Shown one piece after another: positions 16,778 through 24,614 of a stretch of DNA of 64,000 bases (position 1 is its first letter; each line of letters opens with the position of its first letter). The DNA is from Fervidifonticultor_A sp037443565 (GTDB taxonomy: Bacteria; Sysuimicrobiota; Sysuimicrobiia; Sysuimicrobiales; Humicultoraceae), in NCBI GenBank assembly GCA_037443565.1, contig JBBIOB010000002.1:62001-126000 (forward strand), in the 5' to 3' direction. The notes under the pieces were generated by a model, which had not been told where the DNA came from, ran no database searches, and saw only the letters and a program-made list of their open reading frames with translations. The position numbers were made by a program, and so were the translations under genes.

Positions 16778-17521
16778 ATGCTAATCACCGGGGAGATGAA
16801 ATGGCGAGACTACACCGTGCTGTTCCTTCCGAAGGCGCGGGGCTGGGACGTTCGGGAGCACTTGGGGCGCTTTGAACCGACCGACATTCGCTTCCGCCGC
16901 CGGAGGAACGGATGGCGGTGTTCCTGGGACCTCGTGGGCACGGTGGCCGTGCAGGCCTATGCGGCGTGGAAGCAGTCGGCGCCGCAGCGGGCCGCATTAC
17001 TCACGACGGGCATAACCCCGTGGGGTTCGGTTGCCGGCCTCACCTTCTCCCCCGAGCCGGGGGTTCTGCAGCGCCTCGCCGAAGTCTCACAAGAGAAGGT
17101 CCAGCCTTTTCCCGTGCTGCCCCACCACCGGCCGGGTGTCCTGATGCTGAGTTGGCACATCGGCAGCCGCCTAGACCCTCCCCTTGCCGCCGCGCTGCTG
17201 TCAGCCCAGTACAGCATCGTCACGGGAACGCTTGGCCTCTGCCGGTGCGGCATGTTGTTCGTCAAACCCACCCGTACACGGCGCTTGTGCGATGTGTGCA
17301 CGGCCTTCTTCCTCGGCAAACTGCCCCATAGGAAGCGGGCAGAGTGGAAACTGTTCGAGGAGCGCCTCCGGGGCCGAATGCGGTACGACAGTGGCTACAC
17401 GCGGGAGCAGTATGAACAGGACTTGCGGCAGGCGCGCCGAGACCTCACGGCCCTGCCCTTCGACGATTGGCGTGCGCAGTGGGGTACACGACGCGGACCA
17501 CAAGGGCGCAAGCCTCGCTGA
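16778..17521 (+). CDS. Zinc-finger orphan of the element
   Basis: About 247 residues from ATG 16778 (MLITGEMKWRDYTVLFLPKA); the frame is open further upstream to 16673 and the start is uncertain because no clear ribosome binding site exists. The only recognisable motif is a CxC...CxxC site, LCRCGMLFVKPTRTRRLCDV followed by C, at about residues 180-205, in a context like small treble-clef/zinc-ribbon nucleic-acid binders. The C-terminus is strongly charged (EWKLFEERLRGRMRYDSGY). It is the only full-length plus-strand gene of the element, next to the right attachment site. Function unknown. Confidence 0.5.
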   Translation: MLITGEMKWRDYTVLFLPKARGWDVREHLGRFEPTDIRFRRRRNGWRCSWDLVGTVAVQAYAAWKQSAPQRAALLTTGITPWGSVAGLTFSPEPGVLQRLAEVSQEKVQPFPVLPHHRPGVLMLSWHIGSRLDPPLAAALLSAQYSIVTGTLGLCRCGMLFVKPTRTRRLCDVCTAFFLGKLPHRKRAEWKLFEERLRGRMRYDSGYTREQYEQDLRQARRDLTALPFDDWRAQWGTRRGPQGRKPR

Positions 17522-17699
17522 CCATATGGTGACCTTTCGGAAAGACGCGCCACTGGGACCCTAAGCGCAGTCGTCAACGGGGGGCCATCCCCCCAAGGGG
17601 AGGTGGACAGGATGGACGAGGCCGGGAGTGTCAGGTCAGCGGAGCAGCCACAAGGGGTGCGCTCACCCTCGCAGAACCCGCATCAGACGCGGGTTTCAG
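17522..17699. other. Right-end noncoding segment of the element
   Basis: No gene is supported here. It holds the right copy of the 18-bp repeat (17651-17668), a GGGGGG-CCAT-CCCCCC type hairpin near 17580, and an inverted repeat AACCCGC (17675-17681) / GCGGGTT (17689-17695) directly beside the attachment site, plausible as arm-type recombination sites or a transcription stop. Confidence 0.4.
17651..17668 (+). repeat. 18-bp direct repeat, right copy
   Basis: Identical to 13220-13237 and in the same orientation, 31 bp inside the right attachment site. Together the two copies sit near both ends of the element. Confidence 0.6.
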
Positions 17700-17764
17700 C
17701 AGGTGGTGAGAGCGCGCCCCTGATAAGGGCGAGGTCGGTGGTTCGAGTCCACCAGGGCCCACCA
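17700..17764 (+). repeat. Attachment site copy 2 (partial tRNA-Ile)
   Basis: Perfect 65-bp copy of tRNA-Ile positions 13103-13167, including CCA. The 5' acceptor strand and part of the D arm are missing, so it cannot fold as a tRNA. It marks the right end of the element. Confidence 0.92.
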
Positions 17765-17847
17765 GCAGTTCGAAGATCGTTGTGTAACGGATTACTCCGC
17801 TCACTGCGGCAGACCTTATCCACGAGGTGCGTGGAGAAGAGGCTGCA

Positions 17848-18195
17848 TCACATGGCCAAAGGGCCGACTAGGGCCCTCGGTATCGATGCCTCAGCCGCTG
17901 TCAAGTGGCGTCTGGCCGAAGAAGAAAACGCTGACCATGCAGTCGTGAAGATCGTGCCGTAGACACCGCAGTCGATGGCGCCGACGCCGACACGCCGGTA
18001 CGCGGGCAGGAGGATGTTGCGCCGGTGCCCCGGTGAGTTCATGAGTCCCTGGTGGGTCAGGATGACCGTGGGTGCCAGCGCGAGGTGCGCTTTCAGCCCG
18101 GCGGGACCGTGAGAGACCATCAGCAACAGCACGGTCAGTCCGACGCAGAGCGCGGCACGAGGTGGGGCGCGAAGCCTGGGCAATGCTCCAGGCAC
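17848..18195 (-). pseudogene. CAP/SCP (YkwD-like) domain protein fragment with internal deletion
   Basis: A GTG-started frame gives a signal-peptide-like N-terminus (ALCVGLTVLLLMVSHGPAG) and then the C-terminal part of a CAP domain, THQGLMNSPGHRRNILLPAY followed by RRVGVGAIDCGVYGTIFT. The N-terminal half of the CAP domain, with its first histidine motif, is absent, so an in-frame internal deletion is likely. CAP proteins are secreted; this one would be about 115 aa versus 150 or more for the domain alone. The 3' part overlaps the plus-strand PIN fragment. Confidence 0.5.
17852..17962 (+). pseudogene. PIN-domain toxin N-terminal fragment
   Basis: A 36-residue ORF (MAKGPTRALGIDASAAVKW start) matches the first beta-strand and acidic residue of PIN/VapC toxins (IDASAAVKWRLAEEENAD) and then stops at TAG 17960. 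No antitoxin or remaining PIN domain follows. Being next to the element's right end, it may be residue of an earlier insertion. Confidence 0.4.
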
Positions 18196-18376
18196 CTACA
18201 AGGCCAGGGCGTGGCGGTCGCGGCGGGGGTCGGCGCCACTCCATCATCATGACTCTTGGCCCGATCCCGGGGTCCCCAAACCTGGAGGTGAGAGGGAAAT
18301 TCTGGACAGTCCCCGTAAAGAATTGTCCTGGCGATGTGACCACGGGTGGAGGGCGGGGGTGCAGACCGAACGGCAC

Positions 18377-19541
18377 ATGGCCGTGTTCCGCAGCATCGCG
18401 GAGGTGCTGAACCGCTCGTACACGCTCCGCGAAGCGCTGGACGGGGCGCTGCGGCGCGTCGTCGAGCTCATGGACGTCGCAGCCGGCTGGATCTTCCTCA
18501 CCGACCAGGAGGGGACGCTGCGCCTGGTCTCGGACGTCAACCTGCCCGCCGCCCTCTCAGTGTCGAGCAAACGCCGGATGACCGGGGAGTGCCGATGCAT
18601 CACGATGCTGCGTGCCGGCGAGTTGACCGAGCCGGTCAACCTTGTCCAGTGTGCTCGGTTGGAGCAGGCCCTGCCAAACGCGCCCGAGTCGCACCGCCAC
18701 GCGTCCGTGCCCCTCATCGCGCAGGACGAGATGGTCGGTGTCCTGAACCTGCTGCTCGCTCACGGGCGCGCGTTCTCGGACGATGAGCTCGACATGCTCA
18801 CCTCGATCGGCCATGAGGTCGCCGTGACTGTACAGCGCGCGCGTCTGTTTGAGGAGGTGCGGGCACAGGAGCACACGCGCCGGGAGCTCCTGCAACGGGT
18901 GCTGGTCGCGCAGGAGGACGAACGCCGCCGTATCGCCCAGGACCTACACGATCATGCCGGGCAGCTCTTGACGGTCCTCATCATGCAGTTGGATCAGTTG
19001 AGCCAACGGGCGGAACAGGAGCGGTCACCCGTGGGGCCCGAGCTCCGACACCTGCACGGACTGGCGGTGCAGGGGTTGGAAGGCCTGCGCCGGTTGGTGT
19101 ATGAGCTCCGGCCGTCGATTCTCGATGACCTGGGGGTTGAACCCGGCCATCCACTGGTGCGCGGACACCTACGTTCGTCCGACCGGCCTGGAGGCAGAGG
19201 TCAAGGTCGGGCACCTCGAGCGCCGGCTGCCGCAGGAAGTCGAAACCGTCGCCTTCCGTATCGTCCAGGAGGCGGTCACCAATGCTTTGCGCCACTCAAA
19301 GGGCCGCAAGGTGGAGATCCGTGTGGATCAGCGAACACACACCCTGCTGATCATGGCCCGCGATGACGGCGTGGGATTCGACCCCGAGGAAGAGCCGAAG
19401 GAGAAGCCCACCCTGGGCCTGCACGGCATGCGCGAACGCGCGCAGCTCGTGGGCGGCACCGTCCAGATCCTCTCGGTGCCAGGCGCCGGCACGACCGTCC
19501 TGGCCCGCCTGCCGCTGCTGAAACCGGCGACGGCCTCCTAG
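18377..19541 (+). pseudogene. NarL-type sensor histidine kinase (GAF-HisKA_3-HATPase), frameshifted
   Basis: One gene in two frames. The first part (18377 to the G-run at 19132-19136) encodes a GAF domain (about residues 1-160), a short coiled coil and the HisKA_3 phosphoacceptor segment DERRRIAQDLHDHAGQLLT (His near residue 190) up to YELRPSILDDLG. Removing one G from the GGGGG run restores the second part: LNPAIHWCADTYVRPTGLEA, then an HATPase_c domain (IVQEAVTNALRHSKG, ARDDGVGFDP, GLHGMRERAQLVGG). Unshifted, the first frame runs on to 19366 as unrelated sequence. The ATG at 18377 begins the conserved part. No response regulator is adjacent. The indel could be natural or a sequencing error. 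Confidence 0.8.
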
Positions 19542-19563
19542 CCCTGACGGGTTTCCAGCCTCC

Positions 19564-19971
19564 CTACTCTGCGGCTTCCTTGGCCGGCTTCGAGGGGGCG
19601 GTCACCTTTGAGGTCGGCTTCTTTGCGGTCGTCCCCGCGGGGGCCTTGCGGGCGGCCGGAGCGGCTTGTGCCCGCCTGCGCGTCCTGCGGCGCCGGCGCA
19701 GCTTTCGGCCGGCCCGTCCCTGAACACTGAACAGGATCTCCGTGGCCTTTGGGGATGGATAATAGCGCAATGTCTTGCCCAGCGTCTTGCTCGCGGTCGT
19801 GAGCCGCCGCTTGACGACCCGGGGCTTCTCGCGCGGCGCCAGCGTCACACGAACCCAGTCGCCGCTCTTGAGCTTCGTGACGAACTCAACGTACTTGGCA
19901 AGCTCCGGTCGAGCCTGTGGGGCTTCGAGTGCGCGGATCTCGGTCTTGGAGAGCTTGTGGAATCTCGGCAC
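19564..19971 (-). CDS. Hypothetical basic-tailed protein
   Basis: 135-residue protein with a GTG start (AAGGTG site upstream). The N-terminal 85 residues look like a compact domain with a basic surface (KSGDWVRVTLAPREKPRVVK); the C-terminal 50 are a Lys/Arg/Ala/Pro-rich histone-H1-like tail (RRRRRTRRRAQAAPAARKAP). The composition suggests nucleic-acid binding, but no family is recognised. It is convergent with the histidine kinase gene. Confidence 0.6.
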   Translation of the reverse strand: MPRFHKLSKTEIRALEAPQARPELAKYVEFVTKLKSGDWVRVTLAPREKPRVVKRRLTTASKTLGKTLRYYPSPKATEILFSVQGRAGRKLRRRRRTRRRAQAAPAARKAPAGTTAKKPTSKVTAPSKPAKEAAE

Positions 19972-20078
19972 AGATACACCTTCTCTCGTGAGTTGGCAAA
20001 CCTACTAAGCATTCCGTGATTCTGGGTTCTTTCCCTTCTGCGGCCTTGTGCGTAGAGGGCAGGAGGTGATACGTGAAC

Positions 20079-20354
20079 TCAGTCCTCGGCCGCGCCGAGT
20101 TCCTTCTCCACGTCGGCCATCAGCGCGTCACAGCAGGCTTCCACTTCGATCCACCAGTCCCCCTTGGACGTCTGGAGCCTGCCCAGATGGGGGTGGTCGT
20201 GGTGGGCGTGGCAGACGAACCGCTCCGCCGCGGCGAGCTGCTGTCCGGTTCTGATCCCCAGCATCCCACCCCACAGCCCGCCCGCGCCAAGGTGCGCCGG
20301 ATCGGCCGGCAGCCGCACCCGCACTCGCTTGCGGATCGTGCCCGTGTTGGCCAT
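20079..20354 (-). CDS. Hypothetical small protein
   Basis: 91 residues from MANTGTIRKRVRVRLPADP; not recognised. Three histidines and a cysteine cluster (FVCHAHHDHPHLG) followed by an acidic amphipathic helix (WWIEVEACCDALMADVEKEL), which might bind a metal. A purine-rich GGGGGA lies upstream of the ATG; the frame is open 17 codons further. It sits between orphan genes, so no context helps. Confidence 0.45.
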   Translation of the reverse strand: MANTGTIRKRVRVRLPADPAHLGAGGLWGGMLGIRTGQQLAAAERFVCHAHHDHPHLGRLQTSKGDWWIEVEACCDALMADVEKELGAAED

Positions 20355-20533
20355 GGCCGTCCCCCCGCGCCGTCCGCGCTGCGCGTGATCGTGACACCAC
20401 CGCACTTGTCCGTCCCCCGGCCCTCATCCTTCCGTCCGAGGAACTCGCGGGCTCCGCGGCGAACTGCGCGGCGCAGTCCTATGTCCTGGGGGGAGACACG
20501 GCGTCCTCTTCCGCTGGGAGACAGCGCTTCTCG

Positions 20534-21487
20534 ATGAAGCTCGAGGGCATCCACCACATCACCGCGATCACCGCCGACGCGCGGAAGAACGTCGACTTCT
20601 ACACGCGCGTGCTGGGTCTCCGCCTGGTCAAGAAGACCGTCAACCAGGACGATCCCACCGCGTATCACCTATTCTACAGCGACGAGCACGCCATGCCCGG
20701 TGCCGACCTCACGTTCTTCGAGTACCCGGATGCCGGCCGCGGCCGCCCCAGCGCCGGGATGGTGTCCCGGATCGTCTGGCGGGTGGCATCGCCGGAGGCG
20801 CTGGACTTCTGGCAGGAGCGCCTCGGGCGCGAAGCCATCGAGGCGGTGCGCGAAGACACCCGCCTGATCTTTGCCGACCCCGAGGAGCTGGGGCTCGAAC
20901 TCGCCGTCGACCACAGCGAAGACGAGCCGCTGATCGCCGTGCATCCCGAGATCCCCACCCATCTCGCGTTGCAGGGCTTCGCCGGCGTTCGGGCGTACAG
21001 CGTCGATCCCGATGCCACCAGGCGCTTCCTCGAGCGCACGCTGAACTTCGCCGCGGTTGGCGCGGGCGTCCACGAGGCGCGCGGCGCACGGCGAGGGTCT
21101 TTCTACGCTTCCACGCGCGCGGCCGAGCGGGGAATCGGCGGCGCCGGAACCGTCCACCATGTCGCGTGGGCGTCGACGACGGAGGAGCACGACGCGTGGC
21201 GCCGGCGCGTCCTCGCCGCCGGCGGCTCGCCGACGCCCATCATCGATCGCTTCTACTTCCGGTCGATCTACTTCAGGGAGCCCGGCGGCGTCCTGTTCGA
21301 GATCGCGACGCCTGACCCCGGGTTTGCGGCCGATGAGCCGCTTGAGTCCCTCGGCGAGCGACTGTCGCTGCCGCCGAAGTTCGAGCCCCTGCGCGCACAG
21401 CTCGAGCAGATCCTGACCCCGATCCCGAACCCGCGCGAGGGATGGCCCCGGGCCGCCGCGCCGGCGTCGGAGGTAGGCGGGGCGTGA
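20534..21487 (+). CDS. Ring-cleaving dioxygenase, VOC superfamily (MhqO-like)
   Basis: 317-residue protein with two vicinal-oxygen-chelate repeats. It begins MKLEGIHHITAITADARKNV with the first metal His; the second half has GAGTVHHVAWASTTEEHDAW and FREPGGVLFEIATPDPGF, giving the second His and Glu ligands. This is the layout of Bacillus MhqO-type putative hydroquinone dioxygenases. The next gene is an MhqD-like esterase with a 4-nt overlap, as in quinone-responsive mhq loci. Substrate inferred: hydroquinone or another dihydroxy-aromatic. Confidence 0.85.
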   Translation: MKLEGIHHITAITADARKNVDFYTRVLGLRLVKKTVNQDDPTAYHLFYSDEHAMPGADLTFFEYPDAGRGRPSAGMVSRIVWRVASPEALDFWQERLGREAIEAVREDTRLIFADPEELGLELAVDHSEDEPLIAVHPEIPTHLALQGFAGVRAYSVDPDATRRFLERTLNFAAVGAGVHEARGARRGSFYASTRAAERGIGGAGTVHHVAWASTTEEHDAWRRRVLAAGGSPTPIIDRFYFRSIYFREPGGVLFEIATPDPGFAADEPLESLGERLSLPPKFEPLRAQLEQILTPIPNPREGWPRAAAPASEVGGA

Positions 21488-22161
21488 GCGGGCCCGGGCT
21501 GGGCGGACTCGTTCACCGCATGCGGCCGGCGGGCGTGGCGGAACCGGATGGCGCGCTGGTGCTCTTCCACGGCCGCGGCGCTGATGAGAGCGACCTTTTC
21601 CCGGTGCTCGACCTCCTGGACCCCCAGCGGCGTCTGCTCGGTGTGACCGTGCGCGGACCGCTGGCGCTGCCGCCGGGCGGCGCGCACTGGTACGTGGTCC
21701 GCCAGGTGGGCTACCCGGACCGAGAGACCTTCCTTCATACTCATGCGCGCGTGGCCGGATGGCTTGACGCGTTCGCCGGCGAGACGGGCATCGCCCCCGG
21801 ACGCACCGTGCTCGGAGGGTTCTCACAGGGAGCAGTGATGAGCTATGCGATGGGACTTGGAGCCGGCCGCCCGCGCCCCGCGGCAGTCGTCGCGTTGAGC
21901 GGCTTCATCCCCGTCGTCGATGGGTATGAGCTCGACCTGCGACCGCCGCTCCCGCCGGTAGCCATAGGGCACGGGAGCTTCGATCAGGTCATCTCCGTCG
22001 AGTTCGCGCGCCGCGCCCGCAGGATTCTCGAGGATGCCGGGATAGACGTCCTCTACCGCGAGTCGCCCATCCCGCACACGATCGATCCGGACTTCATGGG
22101 CACGCTCGTCCCCTGGATCCGGCGCGGGATTGAGGCGGCCGCGGTCCAGACGCCGCGATGA
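21484..22161 (+). CDS. Phospholipase/carboxylesterase family alpha/beta hydrolase (MhqD-like)
   Basis: 225-residue serine hydrolase. Oxyanion and nucleophile motifs LVLFHGRGADESDL and LGGFSQGAVMS (G-x-S-x-G), Asp in GHGSFDQVI and His in SPIPHTID make a full triad. No signal peptide. The GTG start overlaps the dioxygenase stop (GTGA) and the end overlaps the next ORF (ATGA), so the three genes form one operon. In Bacillus the homologue is induced by quinones; the same role is inferred here. Confidence 0.85.
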   Translation: MSGPGLGGLVHRMRPAGVAEPDGALVLFHGRGADESDLFPVLDLLDPQRRLLGVTVRGPLALPPGGAHWYVVRQVGYPDRETFLHTHARVAGWLDAFAGETGIAPGRTVLGGFSQGAVMSYAMGLGAGRPRPAAVVALSGFIPVVDGYELDLRPPLPPVAIGHGSFDQVISVEFARRARRILEDAGIDVLYRESPIPHTIDPDFMGTLVPWIRRGIEAAAVQTPR

Positions 22162-23216
22162 GGGAGAGGGAGGATCCTGGAGTGGCTGACGGCAGGTCCA
22201 CGCCGGATGACGCAGCGTTCCTGTTGGTCGCTCGGTCTGACCCCGCTCCTCAAGCCGAGACGACGGCCGTACGGGTCGTGTTCTTCACTGACATGAAGGG
22301 CTCCACCGCGCTCAAGCAAGACATGGCCGAGAAGTGGGATGAGAACGCCTATCAGCGGCTGCGTCGGCAGCACGATGCGCTGCTCACCGAGGTCATCACG
22401 CGCGGCGGGCCCGGGGAGATCATCAAGTCGATGGGAGACGGCTTCCTGGCCGTCTTCCACACGCCCTCGACCGCGGTCGAACGGGCGCTGGAGACCTTCG
22501 AGCCCTACAACGCGAACATCGCCGCGCCCATGGAGAGACTCGCGGGAGAGCAGATCGCCCCGGCGCCCGAGCCCGGGCGGGAGGCCGGCGGAGAGCCAAA
22601 GCCCAGGGCGCCCCAGGTGCGGATCATCCGTTCCTGGGAGCATGTCGCCCGCGACGGACGGGAGTTCGCCGAGCGCGGGGCGGGGATGATGTACTGGTTC
22701 AAGGTCCCGCTTGGCGGGATCGCGTACCCCGAGGGGTTCCGCAACTTCCTCCAACCCGCCTTGCTGAACCCGCGGATCACCAAGATCCGATTCGTGCTCG
22801 ACTCGACCAACGCCACAGTTCGGCGGTTGTGGTACGATAACGTGCTCCCTCTCATCCAGATCTGGGCATCGCGCGAGAGCCGCAGCATCAAGCTCGAGCA
22901 GCAGGATGACGACTGCGGGAGGCTGCTCGACGCCGGCCCGCCGCCCAAGGCGCTCGCCTGGATCTTCGCGGATCTCTCCATGGAATTCACCCCGTGCTTC
23001 AAGCTGCTCGTTCCCGATCTGGATACCGACGATGCCACCGAGTCAGAAGCCCAGGTCTTCCTGTCGACGGCAAGCCGGGCCGTGCGATCCAAAGATGGAA
23101 CCCTGAGCTCGGTCCGGATCCCCGACGCCATCCTGCGCGTCAGGGCCTCCGAGGACGATAGCCTGCTCTATGCGCTCAATACGGTCGCCAACCAGTGGGG
23201 TTCACTGTTCACGTAG
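22158..23216 (+). CDS. Half nucleotidyl-cyclase domain fused to an unknown C-terminal domain
   Basis: 352 residues. Residues 38-114 match the first half of a class III nucleotidyl cyclase: VVFFTDMKGSTALKQ with D45, and GEIIKSMGDGFLAVFHTPST with D94, the two metal-binding aspartates. The second half of the cyclase fold (H-T-G-E region and the later Asn/Arg residues) is missing. After an Ala/Pro-rich linker (about 125-150), residues 155-352 form a compact unrecognised domain (MMYWFKVPLGGIAYPEGF, KIRFVLDSTNATVRRLWYDN, LAWIFADLSMEFTPCFKLLV, DGTLSSVRIPDAILRVR). Coupled by 4-nt overlap to the mhq-like pair. Likely a ligand-sensing or regulatory protein, not an active cyclase; inference. Confidence 0.65.
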   Translation: MREREDPGVADGRSTPDDAAFLLVARSDPAPQAETTAVRVVFFTDMKGSTALKQDMAEKWDENAYQRLRRQHDALLTEVITRGGPGEIIKSMGDGFLAVFHTPSTAVERALETFEPYNANIAAPMERLAGEQIAPAPEPGREAGGEPKPRAPQVRIIRSWEHVARDGREFAERGAGMMYWFKVPLGGIAYPEGFRNFLQPALLNPRITKIRFVLDSTNATVRRLWYDNVLPLIQIWASRESRSIKLEQQDDDCGRLLDAGPPPKALAWIFADLSMEFTPCFKLLVPDLDTDDATESEAQVFLSTASRAVRSKDGTLSSVRIPDAILRVRASEDDSLLYALNTVANQWGSLFT

Positions 23217-23268
23217 CGGCTTCGCTCGGCGGGCCGCGCGCGGAGGCACCGACGGCGGCTGACGCGCA

Positions 23269-24468
23269 GTGACCAGCTCGGCCGACCCATCGCAGCACCG
23301 ATCCCTCATCCTGACCCTGACGACGCTGCAGCAGGTCGGTCTGACCATGGTGCGATTCGGGCTGCCGGCGCTCGCGCCGTTCGTGCGCGAGGGCCTGCGG
23401 CTCTCGGTCGTGCAGGTCGGCGTGCTCCTCACGGCCCTCGACCTCGGGAGCTTCGTCGCCTTCACGCCGGTCGGGCTTCTGGCCGACCGGTGGAGCGAGC
23501 GGCGCGTGCTGATCGCCGGCGGGCTACTCATGGGTCTGGTTACCGCGGCCTCGGCGCTCGCGCCCACATACCTGTTCCTGCTGGCCGGGTTGGCGCTCGC
23601 GGGCGTCGGCTTCCCCAGTGGGCACACGGCCGGCAGCAAGATGGTCATGCGGGCGTTCCCGCCGACCTCGAGAGGCGCGGCGATCGGGATCCGGCAGGCC
23701 GGCCTGCCGCTGGGCGGCATGCTCGCGGCGCTGCTGATCCCGTTCCTCGCCGGCGTCGGCGGCTGGCGATGGGGGCTTGGGGGGATCGGCGTCGCGTGCG
23801 CGCTGTTCGGGTTGTCATGCGTGGCCCTTCCGCGTGAGCAGGCGGATCAGGCATCCGTCGTGGCGGCCACCTCAGGACGGTCTCGGATCAGCGGACTGCT
23901 GGCCGACCGGGGCTTTGTGTTTGCGACGCTCACCGCGACCATGCTCGTGATCGGGCAGTTCATGATGCAGGGGTATCTTGCGTTGTTCCTGGTCGACCAG
24001 CACGGATGGTCGCCGGCCGCTGCGGGCCGTCTGCTCGTCCTGGTGCACCTCGGCGGCGTCATCGGCCGGCTGGTGTGGGGGACGGCGTCCGACCGCGTGA
24101 CCGGCGGTCGTCGACGGCCGGTGCTGGCATGGGTCGTCGGCGGGGGCGCACTCCTCCTGCTGACGTTGAGCGGTCTCCCGGCGGGCATCGGTGCCGCGCC
24201 TGCCACGCCGGTCGCCTTCCTGGCTGGGTTCTTCCTGGCGGGATGGAACGGGCTGGCGATCACGCTCATCGCTGAGTTGGCCGGGACCGGTCGCGCGGCG
24301 ACAGCGATCGGCGTCAGCCTGACCGTGATGTTCCTGGCCACCATGGCGGGCTACCCGGTCTTTGGGTGGCTCGTGCAGGCGTCGCGCTCGTACGCGCTGC
24401 CCTGGGTGCTGACCGCGGTCTGTCAGACGACCGCGCTCCTCTTCCTCATGCGCGTGCGGGAGCGCTGA
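23269..24468 (+). CDS. MFS transporter
   Basis: 399-residue twelve-helix major facilitator superfamily permease. The loop 2-3 signature is present (GLLADRWSERRVLI) and a central loop separates the two six-helix halves (about residues 185-215). The first half includes GIRQAGLPLGGMLAALLIPF, typical of small-molecule permeases; the substrate is not predictable. GTG start without a strong ribosome binding site, about 50 bp after the previous gene. Confidence 0.85.
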   Translation: MTSSADPSQHRSLILTLTTLQQVGLTMVRFGLPALAPFVREGLRLSVVQVGVLLTALDLGSFVAFTPVGLLADRWSERRVLIAGGLLMGLVTAASALAPTYLFLLAGLALAGVGFPSGHTAGSKMVMRAFPPTSRGAAIGIRQAGLPLGGMLAALLIPFLAGVGGWRWGLGGIGVACALFGLSCVALPREQADQASVVAATSGRSRISGLLADRGFVFATLTATMLVIGQFMMQGYLALFLVDQHGWSPAAAGRLLVLVHLGGVIGRLVWGTASDRVTGGRRRPVLAWVVGGGALLLLTLSGLPAGIGAAPATPVAFLAGFFLAGWNGLAITLIAELAGTGRAATAIGVSLTVMFLATMAGYPVFGWLVQASRSYALPWVLTAVCQTTALLFLMRVRER

Positions 24469-24614
24469 CCCCCACCGGATCCGAGGTTTGGGCAGGAACC
24501 TGCGACCAGGGCTCGAACGCTCCTTCGACTCCACGGGACACCCCGCACGCGGCCGGCGCCTCTCCCCGCCCAGCCGGCGCTACAGCCCCGCGCGAGCACG
24601 AGGAGGCATCCACG

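Larger units (their letters stand above)
13103..17764. mobile_element. Defective integrative element inserted in tRNA-Ile
   Basis: About 4.66 kb bounded by a perfect 65-bp direct repeat of the tRNA-Ile 3' portion (13103-13167 and 17700-17764), the hallmark of tyrosine-recombinase integration into a tRNA gene. Inside are a recombinase N-terminal stub (+), a repeat-rich noncoding stretch, a zinc-finger protein (-), a prim-pol replication protein (-), two small genes coupled to it (-), an excisionase-like protein (-) and a zinc-finger orphan (+). The gene content resembles small self-replicating integrative elements or phage satellites. With no complete integrase visible it is probably immobile unless helped in trans. 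Confidence 0.85.

Noticed and set aside
17700..17764. Second tRNA-Ile gene
   Set aside because: Only the 3' 65 nt are present; the 5' acceptor strand and half of the D arm are missing, so it is an attachment-site duplicate.
22158..23216. Functional adenylate cyclase
   Set aside because: The second half of the catalytic fold is absent, so a normal cyclase active site cannot form within one chain.
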